Of a stretch of DNA of 64,000 nucleotides, positions 40,940-50,043 are shown in pieces. The notes below the pieces were generated by a model, which was not told the DNA's origin, made no database searches, and saw only the letters and a program-made list of their open reading frames with translations. Every line of letters starts with the position of its first letter. Within the stretch, counting starts at the first letter, position 1. The translations under genes were made by a program, and so were the position numbers. Source of the stretch: Pseudoflavonifractor phocaeensis (GTDB lineage: Bacteria > Bacillota > Clostridia > Oscillospirales > Oscillospiraceae); contig NZ_JADYUM010000003.1 in the NCBI RefSeq assembly GCF_021531815.1, positions 1 through 64,000 of the forward strand. The letters are read 5' to 3'.

Positions 40940-42358
40940 ATGGTATTCAGCAGTCTGACCTTTCTGCTCTTTTTCCTGCCCGCCCTGCTCCTGTGCTATT
41001 TTCTGGTCCCGGCCCGCTACCGGGGCGTCAGGAACTGCGTGCTGCTGCTGTTCAGCCTGTTCTTTTACCGCTGCGGCGGGGCCGACTACCTGCCTCTGCT
41101 GCTGGTGTCCATCGGGATCAACTACCTGGGGGGCCTGCTGGCCGCGCCCGGACGCCCCCTGTGGGTCCGCCGCCTGGGGCTGTGGGGGGCGGTGGCCGGG
41201 GGATTGGGCCTGCTGGGCTGGTTCAAGTACGCCGGGTTCCTGGCCTCCAACTTGAAGGCTCTGGGCCTGCCCGTCTCCGTGCCCCAAATCGTGCTGCCCA
41301 TCGGCATTTCCTTCTTCACCTTCCAGGGGCTGAGCTATGTCATCGACGTGTACCGGGGGGATGCAGACTGTCAACGAAATCCCCTTTACGTAGCTCTCTA
41401 TGTGGCGCTTTTTCCCCAACTGGTGGCGGGTCCCATCGTCCGGTACACCACGGTGGAGGAGGAGATCTCCCGCCGGAGGGAGTCCCTGGAGGAGTTTTCC
41501 CAAGGGGTGGTCCGGTTCTGCTTCGGCTTGGGCAAAAAAATGCTGTTGGCCAACGCCATGGGGGAGGTGGCGGACGGCATCTTCGGCCAACCCGCGGCCT
41601 CCCTGGCCACCCTGACCGCCTGGGTGGGGGCCGCGGCCTATACCCTCCAAATCTACTTTGATTTCTCCGCCTACTCCGACATGGCCATCGGCCTGGGGCG
41701 GATGTTCGGCTTCCACTTTCTGGAGAACTTCGACTACCCCTACATCGCCGCCTCGGTGAAGGAGTTCTGGCGGCGGTGGCACATCTCCCTGTCCACCTGG
41801 TTCCGGGACTATGTGTACATCCCCCTGGGCGGCAGCCGCTGTTCCCGGGGGCGCAATCTGCTGAACCTGCTGGCGGTGTGGCTGCTGACCGGCCTATGGC
41901 ACGGGGCCAACTGGACCTTTGTGCTGTGGGGGCTCTGGTTCTATGTGCTGCTGACCGGGGAGCGGTATGTGTGGGGCGGCGCCCTGGACAAGCTTCCCTG
42001 TATGGTAAAACACCTTTACACCATGCTGGCTGTCATAGTCAGCTGGGTCCTGTTCCGCGCCCCGGACCTGGGGTGTGCCGTGGGTTATTTGAAGGCCATG
42101 TGCGGGGGCGGCTGGGGACTTCCGGTCCGGCAGGGGGTCTATTACCTGCTGGAGTTCTGGCCGGAGTGGGTGCTGGGGGTGCTGGCCGTCTTTCCCTGGA
42201 AGCACTGGGCCGCCCGGCGGCTGGAGGCCAGACAGGGGAGAGGGGCCGCGCTGGTGCGGTCCTGGGGGCCTGTGTTCCTGGCCCTAGGCCTGCTGGCCCT
42301 GTCCTACGTCAAGCTGGTCTCGGGGAGCTTCAACCCCTTCATCTACTTTCAATTCTGA
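40940..42358 (+). CDS. MBOAT-family O-acyltransferase (AlgI-like)
   Basis: 472 residues from ATG 40940, after GGAGGGA. About ten membrane helices. MBOAT signatures are FFTFQGLSYVIDVYRGD, FDYPYIAASVKEFWRRWHIS, LSTWFRDYVYIPLGGS and TGLWHGANWTFVLWG with the catalytic His. It moves acetyl groups across the membrane to a polysaccharide or cell-wall polymer. The AlgJ-like gene 12 bases downstream is the usual partner. Confidence 0.9.
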   Translation: MVFSSLTFLLFFLPALLLCYFLVPARYRGVRNCVLLLFSLFFYRCGGADYLPLLLVSIGINYLGGLLAAPGRPLWVRRLGLWGAVAGGLGLLGWFKYAGFLASNLKALGLPVSVPQIVLPIGISFFTFQGLSYVIDVYRGDADCQRNPLYVALYVALFPQLVAGPIVRYTTVEEEISRRRESLEEFSQGVVRFCFGLGKKMLLANAMGEVADGIFGQPAASLATLTAWVGAAAYTLQIYFDFSAYSDMAIGLGRMFGFHFLENFDYPYIAASVKEFWRRWHISLSTWFRDYVYIPLGGSRCSRGRNLLNLLAVWLLTGLWHGANWTFVLWGLWFYVLLTGERYVWGGALDKLPCMVKHLYTMLAVIVSWVLFRAPDLGCAVGYLKAMCGGGWGLPVRQGVYYLLEFWPEWVLGVLAVFPWKHWAARRLEARQGRGAALVRSWGPVFLALGLLALSYVKLVSGSFNPFIYFQF

Positions 42359-42370
42359 GGAGGGACGGAG

Positions 42371-43549
42371 ATGAGTCGAAATGCCCAGCGGTTGGTGACA
42401 GCCGCCTTTCTGCTCTTTCTGGGGCTGGCCCTGGCCGCCACCCTGCTCCGGGAGGAGGAGACCTACTCCTTTTTTGAAAACCGGACCCTGGCCCCAAAGC
42501 CAGTTTACTCCGCCCAGGCCGACGGGGACGGCAGCTATTTCAGCGGCTGGGAGCGGTATCTCTCCGACCACGCGGCGGGGCGGAACACCCTGCTGCGGCT
42601 CAAGACCCAGCTGGACCTGGCCCTGGGCCGTCCGGTGGTCAACGACGTGGTGGTGACGGAGGAGGCCCTGCTGCCCTATCTCCCCGAACGTCCGGTGGAC
42701 CGGGGAGCGGTGTCCCGGCAGGCCGGCGCCATGGCGGACCGGCTGGCGGAGATCCAGGCGGCTGTGGAGGGCTATGGGGGGTACTACTGCTATGTGGGGG
42801 TGCCCTGCCAATACGCCTGCCGGGAGGAGGACTACCCCTGGTACCTGAACAACCGGGCGGACCTGAGCGCCTGGTCGGTCCAGGAGCTGTCCCGGGCGGC
42901 GGCGGAGCGGGGGGTGAATTTCCTGGACATGGGGCCGGTGTTCCGCACCCAGCCCGACCCGGACCGCCTCACCTCGGCGGTGGACAACCACTACAGCATC
43001 CAGGGGGCCTACCTGACCTACCGGACCATTCTGGAGCGGATCAACGCCCAAGCGGAGCTGGAGGTGCCCGTCCTGGGGGAGGAGGACGTGACCATCTCCC
43101 AGGTCCCCAACCGCTATCTGGGCTCCCGGACCCGGAAACTGCTGGCCCAGGAGTGGCGTGAGGACGCCCTGTACCGCCTGGACCCGGTGGAGGCGGTGCC
43201 CTTCACCCGGTACAACTACGGCAAGGAGACCTACTCCAGCCTCTACGCCCTGCCGGAGCACCCGTGGGAGGACGTGACCTATAACCTGTACATGGGAGGG
43301 GACCTGGCCGAGACCCTCATCGATACCGGCAGGGAGGAGCTGCCCTCCGTCCTGGTCTACGGGGACAGCTTCACCAACGCCCTGGAGTGCGTCATGTACC
43401 TGAGCTTCGACAAGATGTACTCCCTGGATCTGCGGCATTACAAAGACATGTCCCTGGAGGACTATATCGCCGGGACACGCCCCCAGGTGGTGGTCTGTAT
43501 CCGGGATTATGAGTCCCTGCTGGACCTGGGGGCCAACGGCGGGGGCTGA
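42371..43549 (+). CDS. AlgJ/DHHW-like SGNH protein
   Basis: 392 residues with an N-terminal membrane anchor (LVTAAFLLFLGLALAATLL). FENRTLAPKP, a possible SGNH Ser in LVYGDSFTNALECVMY and VDNHYSIQGAYLTYRTI match the AlgJ/DHHW family. It likely completes O-acetylation outside the cell with the MBOAT protein. The polymer is not indicated by neighbours. Confidence 0.8.
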   Translation: MSRNAQRLVTAAFLLFLGLALAATLLREEETYSFFENRTLAPKPVYSAQADGDGSYFSGWERYLSDHAAGRNTLLRLKTQLDLALGRPVVNDVVVTEEALLPYLPERPVDRGAVSRQAGAMADRLAEIQAAVEGYGGYYCYVGVPCQYACREEDYPWYLNNRADLSAWSVQELSRAAAERGVNFLDMGPVFRTQPDPDRLTSAVDNHYSIQGAYLTYRTILERINAQAELEVPVLGEEDVTISQVPNRYLGSRTRKLLAQEWREDALYRLDPVEAVPFTRYNYGKETYSSLYALPEHPWEDVTYNLYMGGDLAETLIDTGREELPSVLVYGDSFTNALECVMYLSFDKMYSLDLRHYKDMSLEDYIAGTRPQVVVCIRDYESLLDLGANGGG

Positions 43550-43772
43550 GCGGCCTTCCGCCCCGGCGTTTCTCCCGCCGCAAAATTTTTCTCTCCCCGC
43601 TCCGGGCCCCGCCGAGCCCACTCTTACTCTGACAGATAACCATTACATTTTCTCTTTCTGTCACTGTGACTGTTTCAGTTACTCTCACTATTACTATTAC
43701 GTACCCTCTTTTTGTACCAAAAGATACACCAAATCCCTCCTTTTCCCCTATGGGTGTAAGGAGGGATTCTTT

Positions 43773-44183
43773 TTGGAAAACGAAAAGAAAAGTTTTTTAT
43801 TCTACTTTGACAACTACCCCATGATCCAGGCCCTGCCCCCGGAGCAGCGGGGATGGCTGCTGTCCGCCCTGTGCGTCTACGCCGACGGGGTGTGGCGGGA
43901 CGAGACCCTGACCATGGAGCAGGTCCTGGAGGGCTTTCCCCGGATGGACCGGGAGACCCGGGTGGCCTGTGCCTTCCTGGGCGGGACCATTCTCCGGGAC
44001 ACCAAGCGGTGGCTGAACCAGCGGCGGAACCGTCAGGCCTGGAAGGAGGAGGCGGGCCATACCCGGTCCCGGCAGGCGCCCCGGCCCCCCTCAGAGGAGG
44101 ACGAGGAAAAGGCCCGGGAGGACATGGAGCGGATGCGGCGGCTGGTGGAGCGGATGAAGCTGGCGGAAGGGGAGGAGGGATGA
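43773..44183 (+). CDS. small DUF6291-like protein
   Basis: 136 residues from TTG 43773, 6 bases after AAGGAGGG. KKSFLFYFDNYPMIQALPPE and GWLLSALCVYADGVWRDE resemble a family of short Firmicutes proteins that also occurs in phages; the C-terminus is a charged helix. The 220-base stretch before it is low-complexity (TTACTNTNAC-like) with no gene. Function unknown. Confidence 0.6.
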   Translation: MENEKKSFLFYFDNYPMIQALPPEQRGWLLSALCVYADGVWRDETLTMEQVLEGFPRMDRETRVACAFLGGTILRDTKRWLNQRRNRQAWKEEAGHTRSRQAPRPPSEEDEEKAREDMERMRRLVERMKLAEGEEG

Positions 44184-44220
44184 AAAAACGGCGAAGACGG
44201 GGCGGACCCTGTCTTCACCG
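44183..44220 (-). terminator. rnpB terminator
   Basis: The stem CGGCGAAGAC / GTCTTCACCG (one G-U pair) is followed on the minus strand by TTTTTT. Confidence 0.75.
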
Positions 44221-44229
44221 TATACCTTT

Positions 44230-44588
44230 GGTGCAAGTAAGCCTGTAAGCCGGGTTCTGTCTTTTAAGACAGCCATCTATCTCGACGCACCGTTGCCGGT
44301 ACGCTCAAGCCGCCTCCCCGGGACGGCCGGGCCGGCCATATGTCCCTCCACGGCGTTGCTCCGGATAGAGTTTACAGCGTCACGATGTTCCCATGTGACG
44401 GGTGAGCTCTTACCTCGCCTTTCCACCCTTGCTGTCCCGGCAAAACCGGAACAGCGGTATCTCTCTGTTGCACTTTTCCTAGGGTCGCCCCCGGCGGGTG
44501 TTACCCGTTATCCTTGCCCTTCGGAGCCCGGACTTTCCTCACAGGCGGGCCTTTCGCCCCGTCCGCGCGGCTGTCCAGCTTGCTTGCC
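44230..44588 (-). ncRNA. rnpB: RNase P RNA, class A
   Basis: On the minus strand the RNA starts with GGGCAAGCAAGC, which pairs with GCTTACTTGC near the 3' end to form P1. GAGGAAAGTCCGGGC (CR I) and ACAGAACCCGGCTTA (CR V) are the universal landmarks. It is the catalytic RNA that trims tRNA 5' ends. It has its own promoter and terminator; ends are accurate to about 5 bases. Confidence 0.93.
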
Positions 44589-44593
44589 CGACT

Positions 44594-44622
44594 ATCATAC
44601 CGGAAAACGGGCGGGTTGTCAA
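44594..44622 (-). promoter_or_regulatory. rnpB promoter
   Basis: On the minus strand TTGACA (44622-44617), a 17-base spacer and TATGAT (44599-44594). It overlaps the last codon of the upstream channel gene. Confidence 0.85.
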
Positions 44623-45278
44623 ATGGTTTTCTCCTCCTCCGGGACCTGGACCCGGGGCAGGTTCCAGCGGTAGTGCCAGGCCAGCAGCCGCAGGGCCACG
44701 GTGACCACCACCCCCGCCAGGGCGGCCAGGGTGCCGTCCAGCCCCGTCCGGATGAGAACGTAGAAGACCAGCCCCCCGGCGATGGCGGCCACGGCGTAGA
44801 TGTGCTTGCGCAGGACGAAGGGGATGTCGCCGCACATGATGTCCCGGAGGATGCCGCCCCCCACGCCGGTGGTCATGCCCAGAAAGATGCACAGGAAGGG
44901 GTTGTCTCCATAGCCCGCGGCCAGCCCCGCCTCGGTGCCGATGACAGCGAAGATGCCCAGGCCCAGGGCGTCGCTGAACACGAACAGAGCGTCCATCAGG
45001 CTCTGGAACCGCCCGAAAATGCCCCGGGACCGCCGGGCGGCCAGGAAGGTGATCAGCGCCGCTGCCGCCGCCAGGGCCAGGTACTGGTAGCTGTAAAACA
45101 TCTTGGGGGGCGTGATGCCCAGCAGCAGGTCCCGGATGGTGCCGCCCCCCAGGGCGGTGACGATGCTCAGCAGCAGGATGCCGAAGATGTCCAGCCGCTT
45201 CTCGATGGCCAGCAGGGCGCCGGAGAGGGCGAAGGCGATGGTCCCCACCAGCTCCGCGCATTGCAGCATAAATTCCAT
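44619..45278 (-). CDS. TRIC/YadS-type membrane channel protein
   Basis: 219 residues from minus-strand ATG 45278, after GGAGGAGC; the frame runs further up without a site. Two repeats of three helices each carry the glycine-rich motif (TALGGGTIRDLLLG and TGVGGGILRDIMCGD), the signature of the UPF0126/TRIC cation channels. Seven membrane segments are likely. It lies directly upstream of rnpB. Confidence 0.85.
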   Translation of the reverse strand: MEFMLQCAELVGTIAFALSGALLAIEKRLDIFGILLLSIVTALGGGTIRDLLLGITPPKMFYSYQYLALAAAAALITFLAARRSRGIFGRFQSLMDALFVFSDALGLGIFAVIGTEAGLAAGYGDNPFLCIFLGMTTGVGGGILRDIMCGDIPFVLRKHIYAVAAIAGGLVFYVLIRTGLDGTLAALAGVVVTVALRLLAWHYRWNLPRVQVPEEEKTI

Positions 45279-45453
45279 AGGTGCTCCTCCGTATACAACC
45301 GCCCGGAGGCGGAGCAGATGAACCGGTAGTATGTTCTCCGGTCCAAGTCTAGCATACCGGAAAGGCTTTTTCAACCACCGCAGGCCCTGGGGAGGATTTT
45401 CCATCGGGGAAAGCAGTAAATTTTTTCACTGACCATGCCATGTGCGCAGGTCC

Positions 45454-45482
45454 TTGACAAAGGGAAAAAACTGTGATAAAGT
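45454..45482 (+). promoter_or_regulatory. promoter of the T-box operon
   Basis: TTGACA (45454-45459), a 17-base spacer and TAAAGT (45477-45482). Confidence 0.7.
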
Positions 45483-45488
45483 TGGCAC

Positions 45489-45750
45489 ACTGCGAGGAAA
45501 AGGACCAGTAGCAGCGCACGCCCTGCCCAGAGAGCCCCCGGTTTTGGTGGAACGGGGGAGAGGGACCTCTGCGAATACCCCTTGGAGCAGCCGCCCGAAC
45601 CGCTTGGCGCAGTAGGGGACAGGCCGGGCCGCGCCCGTTACCGCGCCGGAGTCACGCACTCCATGAGGCCCCCTCCGCGAGGGGCGGGGCGAACCAGAGG
45701 TGGTACCGCATGTTTGCCCTCTGTCCGGATGGCCGGACAGGGGGCTTTTT
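45489..45750 (+). promoter_or_regulatory. T-box leader, probably tyrosine-specific
   Basis: GAGGAAAAGGACCAGTAGCA opens stem I. The conserved AACCAGAGGTGGTACCGC T-box is at 45692-45709, followed by the terminator GCCCTCTGTCCGG / CCGGACAGGGGGC and TTTTT (45716-45750). In the specifier loop GCGAATACCCCTTGGAG, UAC (Tyr) is in the usual place, which fits tyrS downstream; ACC (Thr) is the alternative. Uncharged tRNA should prevent termination and raise expression of the EamA transporter and tyrS. Confidence 0.85.
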
Positions 45751-45782
45751 GCCGTCCGCTTTAGGAAAACGGGAGGGATATT

Positions 45783-46631
45783 ATGGACCAGAGCCGGCGC
45801 GGCACGCTGTTTGTAGCGGCCGCCGCGGTCTTATACAGTATCGGTGGACTGTGCATCAAGGTGATCCCCTGGAACGGCATGTCCATCAACGGCGGGCGCA
45901 CCGCCATCGCCCTGCTGGTCATCGGGGGCTACATGGCCCTCTCCCGGCAGAGGCTGAAATGCAACCGCTGGGTATTTCTGGGCGCCCTGTCCGTCTTCGC
46001 CACCAACGCCCTGTTCTCTGTGGCCAACAAGCTGACCACCGCCGCCAACGCCATCGTCCTCCAGTTCACCGTCCCGATCTTCGTCATGCTGTTCTCGGCC
46101 CTGTTCTTCCGGAAAAAACCGGGGAAGCTGGACCTGGCCGCCTGCGCCGTCATCTTCGGGGGCGTGCTGTGCTTTTTCCTGGACAGCCTGTCCATGGGCG
46201 GCGGGTTGGGCAACCTGCTGGCCCTGCTGTCCGGGGTGTCCTACGCCGGGGTGTTCCTGATAAACGACACCCCCGGGGGCGACGCCATCTCCTCGGTGTT
46301 CTGGGGGGACGTGCTGTCCGCCCTGGCGGGGCTGCCGTTTCTCCTCCGGGAGACCCAGTTTACTACCGTGGCCCTGATCAGCCTGGTGGTGCTGGGGATC
46401 TTCCAGGTGGGGGCGGCCTACGTCTGCCTGTGCATCGGCCTGAAGACCACGCCCCCCGTCACCGCCAGCCTGATCTCCGGCATTGAGCCGGTGCTCAATC
46501 CCATCCTGGTGGCCCTGTTTTATGGGGAGCAGGTGGGAGGCTTCGCCCTCCTAGGCGCCGGGGTGGTCATCGTGGGCGTGGTGGGCTACAACGTGCTCAA
46601 GGGACGGCGGAGCCAGACCTCCGTCCAATAA
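45783..46631 (+). CDS. EamA/DMT-family transporter
   Basis: 282 residues, about ten helices in two EamA repeats (PWNGMSINGGRTAIALLVIG; YVCLCIGLKTTPPVTASLIS; EPVLNPILVALFYGE). The ATG follows GGGAGGGATATT. It is the first gene behind the T-box, 45 bases before tyrS, so it probably carries the same amino acid, or a precursor or aromatic relative of it. The direction of transport is unknown. Confidence 0.85.
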   Translation: MDQSRRGTLFVAAAAVLYSIGGLCIKVIPWNGMSINGGRTAIALLVIGGYMALSRQRLKCNRWVFLGALSVFATNALFSVANKLTTAANAIVLQFTVPIFVMLFSALFFRKKPGKLDLAACAVIFGGVLCFFLDSLSMGGGLGNLLALLSGVSYAGVFLINDTPGGDAISSVFWGDVLSALAGLPFLLRETQFTTVALISLVVLGIFQVGAAYVCLCIGLKTTPPVTASLISGIEPVLNPILVALFYGEQVGGFALLGAGVVIVGVVGYNVLKGRRSQTSVQ

Positions 46632-46676
46632 AAACATCACATAATGGGGAATATGATAAAAAAGGAGAAAACAGAA

Positions 46677-47900
46677 ATGACTTGCTACGAGGAACTGAAG
46701 GCCCGGGGCCTGATCGCCCAGGTCACCAACGAGGAGGAGATCTCCAAAATGATCAACGAGGGCAAGGCCGTGTTCTACATCGGCTTTGACCCCACCGCCG
46801 ACTCCCTCCACGTGGGCCACTTCATGGCCCTGTGCCTGATGAAGCGGCTGCAGCAGGCTGGCAACAAGCCCATCGCACTCATCGGCGGCGGCACCGCTAT
46901 GATTGGCGACCCCTCCGGCCGCACCGACATGCGCCAGATGATGACCCCCGAGACCATCCAGCATAACTGCGACTGCTTCAAAAAGCAGATGTCCCGGTTC
47001 ATTGACTTCGGGGAGGGCAAGGCCCGGATGGTGAACAACGCCGACTGGCTGCTGGACCTGAACTATGTGGACGTGCTGCGGGAGGTGGGCGCCTGCTTCT
47101 CCGTCAACAACATGCTCCGGGCCGAGTGCTACAAGCAGCGCATGGAGAAGGGCCTCAGCTTCCTGGAGTTCAACTATATGATCATGCAGTCCTACGACTT
47201 CTACCACCTGTTCCAGCACTACGGCTGCAACATGCAGTTCGGCGGCGACGACCAGTGGTCCAACATGCTGGGCGGCACCGAGCTCATCCGCCGCAAGCTG
47301 GGTAAGGACGCCCACGCCATGACCATCACCCTGCTGCTCAATTCCGAGGGCAAGAAGATGGGCAAGACCCAGAAGGGCGCCGTGTGGCTGGACCCCGAGA
47401 AGACCAGCCCCTACGAGTTCTACCAGTACTGGCGCAACGTGGGCGACGCCGACGTGCTCAAGTGCCTGCGGATGCTCACCTTCCTGCCCCTGGAACAGAT
47501 CGACGAGATGGACAAGTGGGAGGGCAGCCAGCTGAACACCGCCAAGGAGATCCTGGCCTTCGAGCTGACCAAGCTGGTCCATGGTGAAGAGGAGGCCCAG
47601 AAGGCCCAGGAGGCCGCCAAGGCCCTGTTTGTGGGGGGCGGCGACATGAGCAACGTGCCCGCCACCACTCTGACCGCTGACGACCTGACCGGCGGCGCCA
47701 TCGGCGTGCTGGACCTGATGGTCAAGTGCAAGCTGGCCCCCTCCAAGAAGGAGGCCCGCCGCCTGGTGGAGCAGGGCGGCGTGGAGGTCAACGGCGAGAA
47801 GGTGGCCGCCGCCACCGTCAGCTACACCGCCGCCGACCTGGCCGGGGACGGCCTGATGATCAAGAAGGGCAAGAAGGTCTTCCACCGCGCCCAGATGTAA
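46677..47900 (+). CDS. tyrS: tyrosyl-tRNA synthetase
   Basis: 407 residues from ATG 46677, after AAAGGAG. Class I motifs are DSLHVGHF (HIGH) and KKMGKT (KMSKS). [16 protein letters not shown] and GGDDQWSNM bind tyrosine. A C-terminal S4 domain ([20 protein letters not shown]) is present. It charges tRNA-Tyr. Control by the upstream T-box is expected. Confidence 0.95.
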   Translation: MTCYEELKARGLIAQVTNEEEISKMINEGKAVFYIGFDPTADSLHVGHFMALCLMKRLQQAGNKPIALIGGGTAMIGDPSGRTDMRQMMTPETIQHNCDCFKKQMSRFIDFGEGKARMVNNADWLLDLNYVDVLREVGACFSVNNMLRAECYKQRMEKGLSFLEFNYMIMQSYDFYHLFQHYGCNMQFGGDDQWSNMLGGTELIRRKLGKDAHAMTITLLLNSEGKKMGKTQKGAVWLDPEKTSPYEFYQYWRNVGDADVLKCLRMLTFLPLEQIDEMDKWEGSQLNTAKEILAFELTKLVHGEEEAQKAQEAAKALFVGGGDMSNVPATTLTADDLTGGAIGVLDLMVKCKLAPSKKEARRLVEQGGVEVNGEKVAAATVSYTAADLAGDGLMIKKGKKVFHRAQM

Positions 47901-47907
47901 TTGCAGC

Positions 47908-47937
47908 GGTCCGGGCAGTCTGTTGGCTGCCCGGACC
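47908..47937 (+). terminator. hairpin after tyrS
   Basis: Perfect 11-bp stem GGTCCGGGCAG / CTGCCCGGACC. Only a weak T tract (AGATTTC) follows, so some read-through into the aminotransferase is likely. Confidence 0.55.
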
Positions 47938-47960
47938 AGATTTCAGAGGGAGGATTCTTT

Positions 47961-49121
47961 ATGAAACCGCTGTCTGCCCGGACCGCCGGCTTTACCGATT
48001 CCGTCATTCGCCGCATGACCCGGATCTGCAACCAGTATGGGGCGGTCAACCTGTCCCAGGGCTTCCCGGACTTCGACCCGCCCCATGTCCTGCTGGACCG
48101 GCTGGCCCAGGTCAGCCGGGAGGGGCCCCACCAGTACGCCGTCACCTGGGGGGCGGAAAACTTCCGCCGGGCCCTGGCCGCCAAGCAGTCCAAATACATG
48201 GGCCTGCCCATCGACCCGGACAGCCAGGTGCTGGTGACCTGCGGCTCCACCGAGGCCATGATGTGCGCCATGATGACGGTGGTGGATCCGGGGGACAAGG
48301 TGGCGGTGTTCTCCCCCTTCTATGAGAACTACGGGGCGGACGCCATTTTGTCCGGGGCCCAGCCCATCTATGTGCCACTGAAGCCCCCGGCCTATCAGTT
48401 TGACCCCGAGGAGCTGGAGGACGCCTTCCGCCAGGGGGCCAAGGCATTGATTCTGTGCAACCCCTCCAATCCTTGCGGAAAGGTGTTCACCCGGGGGGAG
48501 CTGGAGACCATCGCCTGCCTGGTCCGGAAGTACGACGCCTATGTGATCACCGACGAGGTGTATGAGCACATCGTCTACGCCCCCCACGTCCACACCTACT
48601 TCGCCAGCCTGCCCGGGATGTTTCAGCGGACCATCTCTTGCAGCTCCCTGTCCAAGACCTATTCCATCACTGGGTGGCGGCTGGGCTACATCATCGCCTC
48701 GCCGGAGATCATCGACGTGGCAAAGAAGGTCCACGACTTCCTGACGGTGGGCGCGGCCGCACCTCTCCAGGAGGCGGCCATCCCGGGGCTGGAGATGGGG
48801 GAGGACTACTACCGCCAGCTCCGGCAGATCTATACCGAAAAACGGGACTTTTTCCTGAAGGGGCTGGACGACCTGGGGATCGCCCACAACGTGCCCCAGG
48901 GGGCCTACTACGTGCTGCTGGACATCTCGGAATACGGCTACGCCAGCGACCTGGAGTTCTGCGAGGCAATGGCCGCAAAAGTGGGGGTGGGGGCAGTCCC
49001 CGGCTCCAGCTTCTTCCGGGAGGATGTGAACCACCTGGTCCGGCTCCATTTCGCCAAAAAGGAGTCCACCCTCCAGGGGGCTCTGGAGCGGCTGGCCAAC
49101 CTGAACAAGCTGAAAAAATAA
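47961..49121 (+). CDS. class I/II PLP-dependent aminotransferase
   Basis: 386 residues from ATG 47961, after GGGAGGATT. NLSQGFPDFDPP, CNPSNPCGKVFTRGELE, the Schiff-base Lys in SSLSKTYSITGWRLGY and the C-terminal Arg in HLVRLHFAKK place it in the aspartate/aromatic aminotransferase fold. Downstream of tyrS it may act on aromatic amino acids, but the substrate cannot be read from sequence. Confidence 0.85.
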   Translation: MKPLSARTAGFTDSVIRRMTRICNQYGAVNLSQGFPDFDPPHVLLDRLAQVSREGPHQYAVTWGAENFRRALAAKQSKYMGLPIDPDSQVLVTCGSTEAMMCAMMTVVDPGDKVAVFSPFYENYGADAILSGAQPIYVPLKPPAYQFDPEELEDAFRQGAKALILCNPSNPCGKVFTRGELETIACLVRKYDAYVITDEVYEHIVYAPHVHTYFASLPGMFQRTISCSSLSKTYSITGWRLGYIIASPEIIDVAKKVHDFLTVGAAAPLQEAAIPGLEMGEDYYRQLRQIYTEKRDFFLKGLDDLGIAHNVPQGAYYVLLDISEYGYASDLEFCEAMAAKVGVGAVPGSSFFREDVNHLVRLHFAKKESTLQGALERLANLNKLKK

Positions 49122-49125
49122 AGGA

Positions 49126-49147
49126 AAGCCCGCCGTAAGGCGGGCTT
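49126..49147. terminator. terminator between convergent genes
   Basis: Stem AAGCCCGCC / GGCGGGCTT with a GTAA loop, followed by GCTTT. Confidence 0.75.
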
Positions 49148-49167
49148 GCTTTACAACTAAAATCAAA

Positions 49168-49911
49168 CTAAAACTGACCCAGGTCCCGGACCACCGCCGA
49201 GGCCAGCACCAGGCCGGCGGCGGCGGGGACAAAGGAGATGGACCCCGGGGTGGCCCGCCGGGCAGTGGAGCCGGGGCGGGTGCCGGAACCCGCCGGGACC
49301 TCCGTCTCAATGGGCTGGGCGGGGGAGAGGGGCTCCTCCTGGGAGTAGACCACTTTCAGGTGGTGGATGCCCCGCTTGCGGAGCTCCTTACGCATGACCC
49401 GGGCCAGGGGACAGCCCTGGGTCTTGGAGATGTCGGTGACCGTGAAGGCGGTGGGGTCCAGCTTGTTGCCCGAGCCCATGGCGCTGATGATTTTTACCTG
49501 TAAAGCAGTGCACCTTGACACCAATTCCAGCTTGGCGGCCACCGTGTCGATACAGTCCACCACATAGTCGTACAGGCTCAGATCCACCTGATCCGCGTTC
49601 TGGGGCAGGTAGAACATCCGGATGGCCTCTACCTTACAGTCCGGGTTGATGTCCCTGACCCGTGCCGCCATGACCACCGCCTTGGACTGGCCGATGGTAG
49701 ACCGGAGGGCGGCGATCTGCCGGTTCAGATTGCTCTCGGAGACGGTATCGTCGTCATAGAGGTGTAAAGTACCTACGCCTGCCCGTGCCAGGGCCTCCAC
49801 GCAGAAACCGCCCACGCCCCCCACGCCGAAGACGGCCACCCTGGCGGCGGCCAGCCGGTCCAGGGGTTCGTCCCCAATGAGCAGGCGGGTGCGGATGAAT
49901 GGATCGGACAT
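49168..49911 (-). CDS. tcdA: tRNA threonylcarbamoyladenosine dehydratase
   Basis: 247 residues from minus-strand ATG 49911, after AAGGAGCTG. E1-like fold: RTRLLIGDEPLDRLAAARVA, VFGVGGVGGFCVEALARAGV (nucleotide loop), DDTVSESNLNRQI and DYVVDCIDTVAAKLELV. A conserved Cys (GCPLARVMRKELRKRGI) follows. It cyclises t6A37 to ct6A in tRNAs that read ANN codons. Related MoeB/ThiF enzymes are less likely given the NLNRQI-AAL pattern and length. Confidence 0.88.
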   Translation of the reverse strand: MSDPFIRTRLLIGDEPLDRLAAARVAVFGVGGVGGFCVEALARAGVGTLHLYDDDTVSESNLNRQIAALRSTIGQSKAVVMAARVRDINPDCKVEAIRMFYLPQNADQVDLSLYDYVVDCIDTVAAKLELVSRCTALQVKIISAMGSGNKLDPTAFTVTDISKTQGCPLARVMRKELRKRGIHHLKVVYSQEEPLSPAQPIETEVPAGSGTRPGSTARRATPGSISFVPAAAGLVLASAVVRDLGQF

Positions 49912-50001
49912 AACAATGCAGCTCCTTCGACTCATTCTGTGACTTGTCAGGTAAGAAGTATTCTTTCTTTTATTCTACCACAGATGCGCTCCCTTGCAAA
50001 G

Positions 50002-50037
50002 AAAAACAGCCTCTCACTTCCGTAAGAGGCTGTTTTT
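50002..50037. terminator. terminator after dapB
   Basis: Perfect 13-bp stem AAAAACAGCCTCT / AGAGGCTGTTTTT, active on either strand. Confidence 0.85.
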
Positions 50038-50043
50038 AACAAC

